Notes under the pieces: generated by a model
The model's input: the letters and a program-made list of their open reading frames with translations, nothing else
What the model was told of the DNA's origin: nothing
Databases searched by the model: none
Made by a program: the position numbers and the translations under genes
Shown here: in pieces, positions 5,178-6,513 of the stretch
How positions within the stretch are numbered: position 1 is the stretch's first letter
How the letters are laid out: the number at the start of each line of letters is the position of its first letter
From: Allosphingosinicella sp.
Lineage (GTDB): Bacteria; Pseudomonadota; Alphaproteobacteria; Sphingomonadales; Sphingomonadaceae
Assembly: GCA_030146745.1 (NCBI GenBank)
Contig: JASLBD010000346.1
Location: 1 to 6,513, forward strand
Reading direction: 5' to 3'
DNA length: 6,513 nucleotides

Positions 5178-5815
5178 GCGCACTGCTTCTGCGCGAGCTT
5201 CGACTGGCGATGACGGGCGGAAGCGCGGCCTTGCCGCTCGTCTTCTTCCTGCTCGTGGCGGCGCTCTTCCCCTTCGCCGTCGGGCCCGACATGGCCCTGC
5301 TCGCCCGCACCGGGGGCGGCGCCTTGTGGGTGGCGGCCCTGCTCGCCGCCCTCCTGCCGGTCGACCGGCTGGTCGAGCCGGACCGCGCCTCGGGCGTGCT
5401 CGACCAGCTCGCGGTGCGCGGCTTGAGCGAGGAGAGCGTGGCGCTGGCCAAGCTCGCGGGTCACTGGCTGAGCTTCGGGCCGCCGCTGATGCTCGCCGCT
5501 CTGCCCGCGGCGGCGCTGATGAAGCTGCCCGGCCCGGTGCTGGTCCGGCTCGAGCTCGGCCTCCTCGCCGGAACGCCCGGTCTCGCCGCTCTGACCCTGA
5601 TCGTCGCCGCCTTGACCGCGGGCCTGCGGACCACCGGGGCCCTCGCGGGGCTGCTGATGTTGCCGCTGGCAGTGCCGATCCTGATCTTCGGCGCCGGCCT
5701 GACCGAGGCGGAAGGCAGCGCCGGGGCGCTCAAGCTCCTCGCCGCGTCGTCGCTGCTGCTGGTCGCCGTAGCGCCTTTCGCGGCGGGCGCGGCGATGCGG
5801 TCGGCGCGGGACTGA
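5174..5815 (+). CDS. ccmB: Haem exporter membrane subunit CcmB
   Basis: This is the integral membrane partner of CcmA in the cytochrome c maturation ABC complex. The 213 residues (normal CcmB length is about 220) contain six hydrophobic segments at roughly 18-36, 46-63, 99-117, 127-149, 155-175 and 184-206. The cytoplasmic loop after the second segment carries DRLVEPDRASGVLDQLAVRG (64-83), the conserved CcmB region in which ExxxGxLDQL-like residues contact the ATPase. The N-terminal LLLRELRLAM is also characteristic. The start ATG 5174 overlaps the ccmA stop by 4 nt. Downstream, ccmC, which commonly comes next, is absent and a convergent methyltransferase gene lies 28 bp away. Confidence 0.92.
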   Translation: MSALLLRELRLAMTGGSAALPLVFFLLVAALFPFAVGPDMALLARTGGGALWVAALLAALLPVDRLVEPDRASGVLDQLAVRGLSEESVALAKLAGHWLSFGPPLMLAALPAAALMKLPGPVLVRLELGLLAGTPGLAALTLIVAALTAGLRTTGALAGLLMLPLAVPILIFGAGLTEAEGSAGALKLLAASSLLLVAVAPFAAGAAMRSARD

Positions 5816-5819
5816 TTCC

Positions 5820-5841
5820 TCCCCTGCAAACGCAGGAAGGG
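5820..5841. terminator. Hairpin between convergent ccmB and methyltransferase genes
   Basis: CCTGC (5823-5827) and GCAGG (5832-5836) pair around an AAAC loop, and the stem can extend by about three pairs (5820-5822 with 5839-5841) past an AA bulge. It fills most of the 28 bp between the two convergent stop codons, a typical place for a shared terminator. On the plus strand it is followed by ATTTAG, only a weak T-run. Confidence 0.45.
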
Positions 5842-5843
5842 AT

Positions 5844-6513
5844 TTAGTCGCGCGACCAGCGCGCGAAGATGGCGGTCGGAAGCAGCAGCCCCCGCGCTTC
5901 CTCGCGCACCGCCATGTCGCCGCATTCGACCCGGCCGCCGAGATCGCCCAGGGCCTGGCGCACGAGCTCGCCGATCGCCAGCGCCGACATGCGGACCGCA
6001 TAGACGGTCAGCACCAGGAAGCGGCTCTCCGCGTCGAGCAGGCGGCGGCAGTCGGCGATCAGGCCGGGCAGCCCCTCCTCGAGCTTCCAAACCTCGCCCT
6101 CCGGACCGCGGCCGTATTTGGGCGGATCGAGGATGATCCCGTCGTAGCGCCGCCCGCGCCGCACCTCGCGCGCCGTGAACTTCGCCGCGTCGTCGACCAG
6201 CCAGCGGATCGGCCGTTCGGCAAGGCCCGAAAGCCGCGCATTCTCCTTGCCCGCCTCGACCGATTTCTTCGAAGCGTCGACATGGGTCAGCCGCGCTCCC
6301 GCCGCGGCCATCGCGAGGGTGCCGACGCCGGTATAGCCGAACAGGTTGAGCGCCTCGCTTCCCTCGCCGAGGCGCCCGCGCATCCAGGCCCATTGCGGCG
6401 CCATGTCCGGGAAGAAGGCGAGGTGCCGGAACGGAGTCGCCTGGGCGCGGAAGCGCAATTCCTCCCAGCCCAGCTCCCAGCCTTCCCGCGGCACCGGCCG
6501 GGCGAACTGCCAG
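5844..6513 (-). CDS. Class I SAM-dependent methyltransferase, RlmI/RlmK-like (5' end cut off)
   Basis: This is a Rossmann-fold methyltransferase related to rRNA cytosine-C5/guanine methyltransferases of the RlmI/RlmK(L) type; the substrate is likely RNA but not shown. I read 222 codons from the right edge to TAA at 5844, with no in-window start required. The reading begins WQFARPVPREGWELGWEELRF and shows the SAM-binding motif NLFGYTGVGTLAMAAAGA, then THVDASKKSVE with the Asp that usually binds the SAM ribose. It continues with WLVDDAAKF and the catalytic-type DPPKYGRG motif followed by EVWKLEEGL. The C-terminus EARGLLLPTAIFARW resembles other alphaproteobacterial members. GTG 6494 is in frame, but the sequence before it also looks like family sequence (FARP), so the true start is outside the window. 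It is convergent with ccmB, and nothing links it to cytochrome maturation. Confidence 0.88.
   Translation of the reverse strand, partial: WQFARPVPREGWELGWEELRFRAQATPFRHLAFFPDMAPQWAWMRGRLGEGSEALNLFGYTGVGTLAMAAAGARLTHVDASKKSVEAGKENARLSGLAERPIRWLVDDAAKFTAREVRRGRRYDGIILDPPKYGRGPEGEVWKLEEGLPGLIADCRRLLDAESRFLVLTVYAVRMSALAIGELVRQALGDLGGRVECGDMAVREEARGLLLPTAIFARWSRD

Noticed and set aside
4526..6001. 491-, 430- and 310-codon open frames antisense or out of phase to ccmA, ccmB and the methyltransferase
   Set aside because: All are Arg/Ala/Ser-rich shadows of genes with clear family motifs.

Overview
This window looks like ordinary chromosomal DNA from a high-GC alphaproteobacterium, most likely a member of the Sphingomonadales. 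The grounds are very strong G/C preference at third codon positions and the recognisable style of several proteins: a PhoR-type kinase, an OprO/OprP-type porin, a short HEAGHHFG zincin and CcmA/CcmB. The organism call is inference from gene content, because there is no rRNA or other marker here.

Left part (1-3008), a phosphate-response locus. A phoR-like sensor kinase runs leftward off the window and is preceded on the same strand by a small TPR-like lipoprotein gene. Divergent to them is a phosphate-selective porin gene. The roughly 150 bp between the two start codons hold PhoB-box-like 7-4-7 direct repeats facing both ways. Both transcription units are therefore probably induced by phosphate limitation, with PhoR and the regulator PhoB (not in the window) controlling their own locus.

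Middle part (3009-3737), a gene-poor stretch. It contains three candidate small proteins of 67, 41 and 46 residues, all with good ribosome binding sites and high third-position GC. None has a function I recognise. The 41-residue ORF has its ribosome binding site inside a perfect 7-bp hairpin.

Right part (3738-6513). A tRNA-Ser(GGA) gene on the minus strand lies just downstream of a pterin-4a-carbinolamine dehydratase gene (phhB-like). Divergent from phhB is a tightly packed plus-strand set: a small zincin-type metallopeptidase, then ccmA and ccmB, the ATPase and membrane subunits of the cytochrome c maturation haem exporter. Stop and start codons overlap at both junctions. ccmC does not follow; instead a convergent SAM-dependent methyltransferase gene runs in from the right edge, where its 5' end is cut off.

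I see no mobile element, CRISPR array, phage gene or defence system. The most interesting points are the two-way Pho regulatory region with an associated lipoprotein, the cluster of small ORFs with a sequestered ribosome binding site, and the metallopeptidase-ccmA-ccmB arrangement lacking ccmC.
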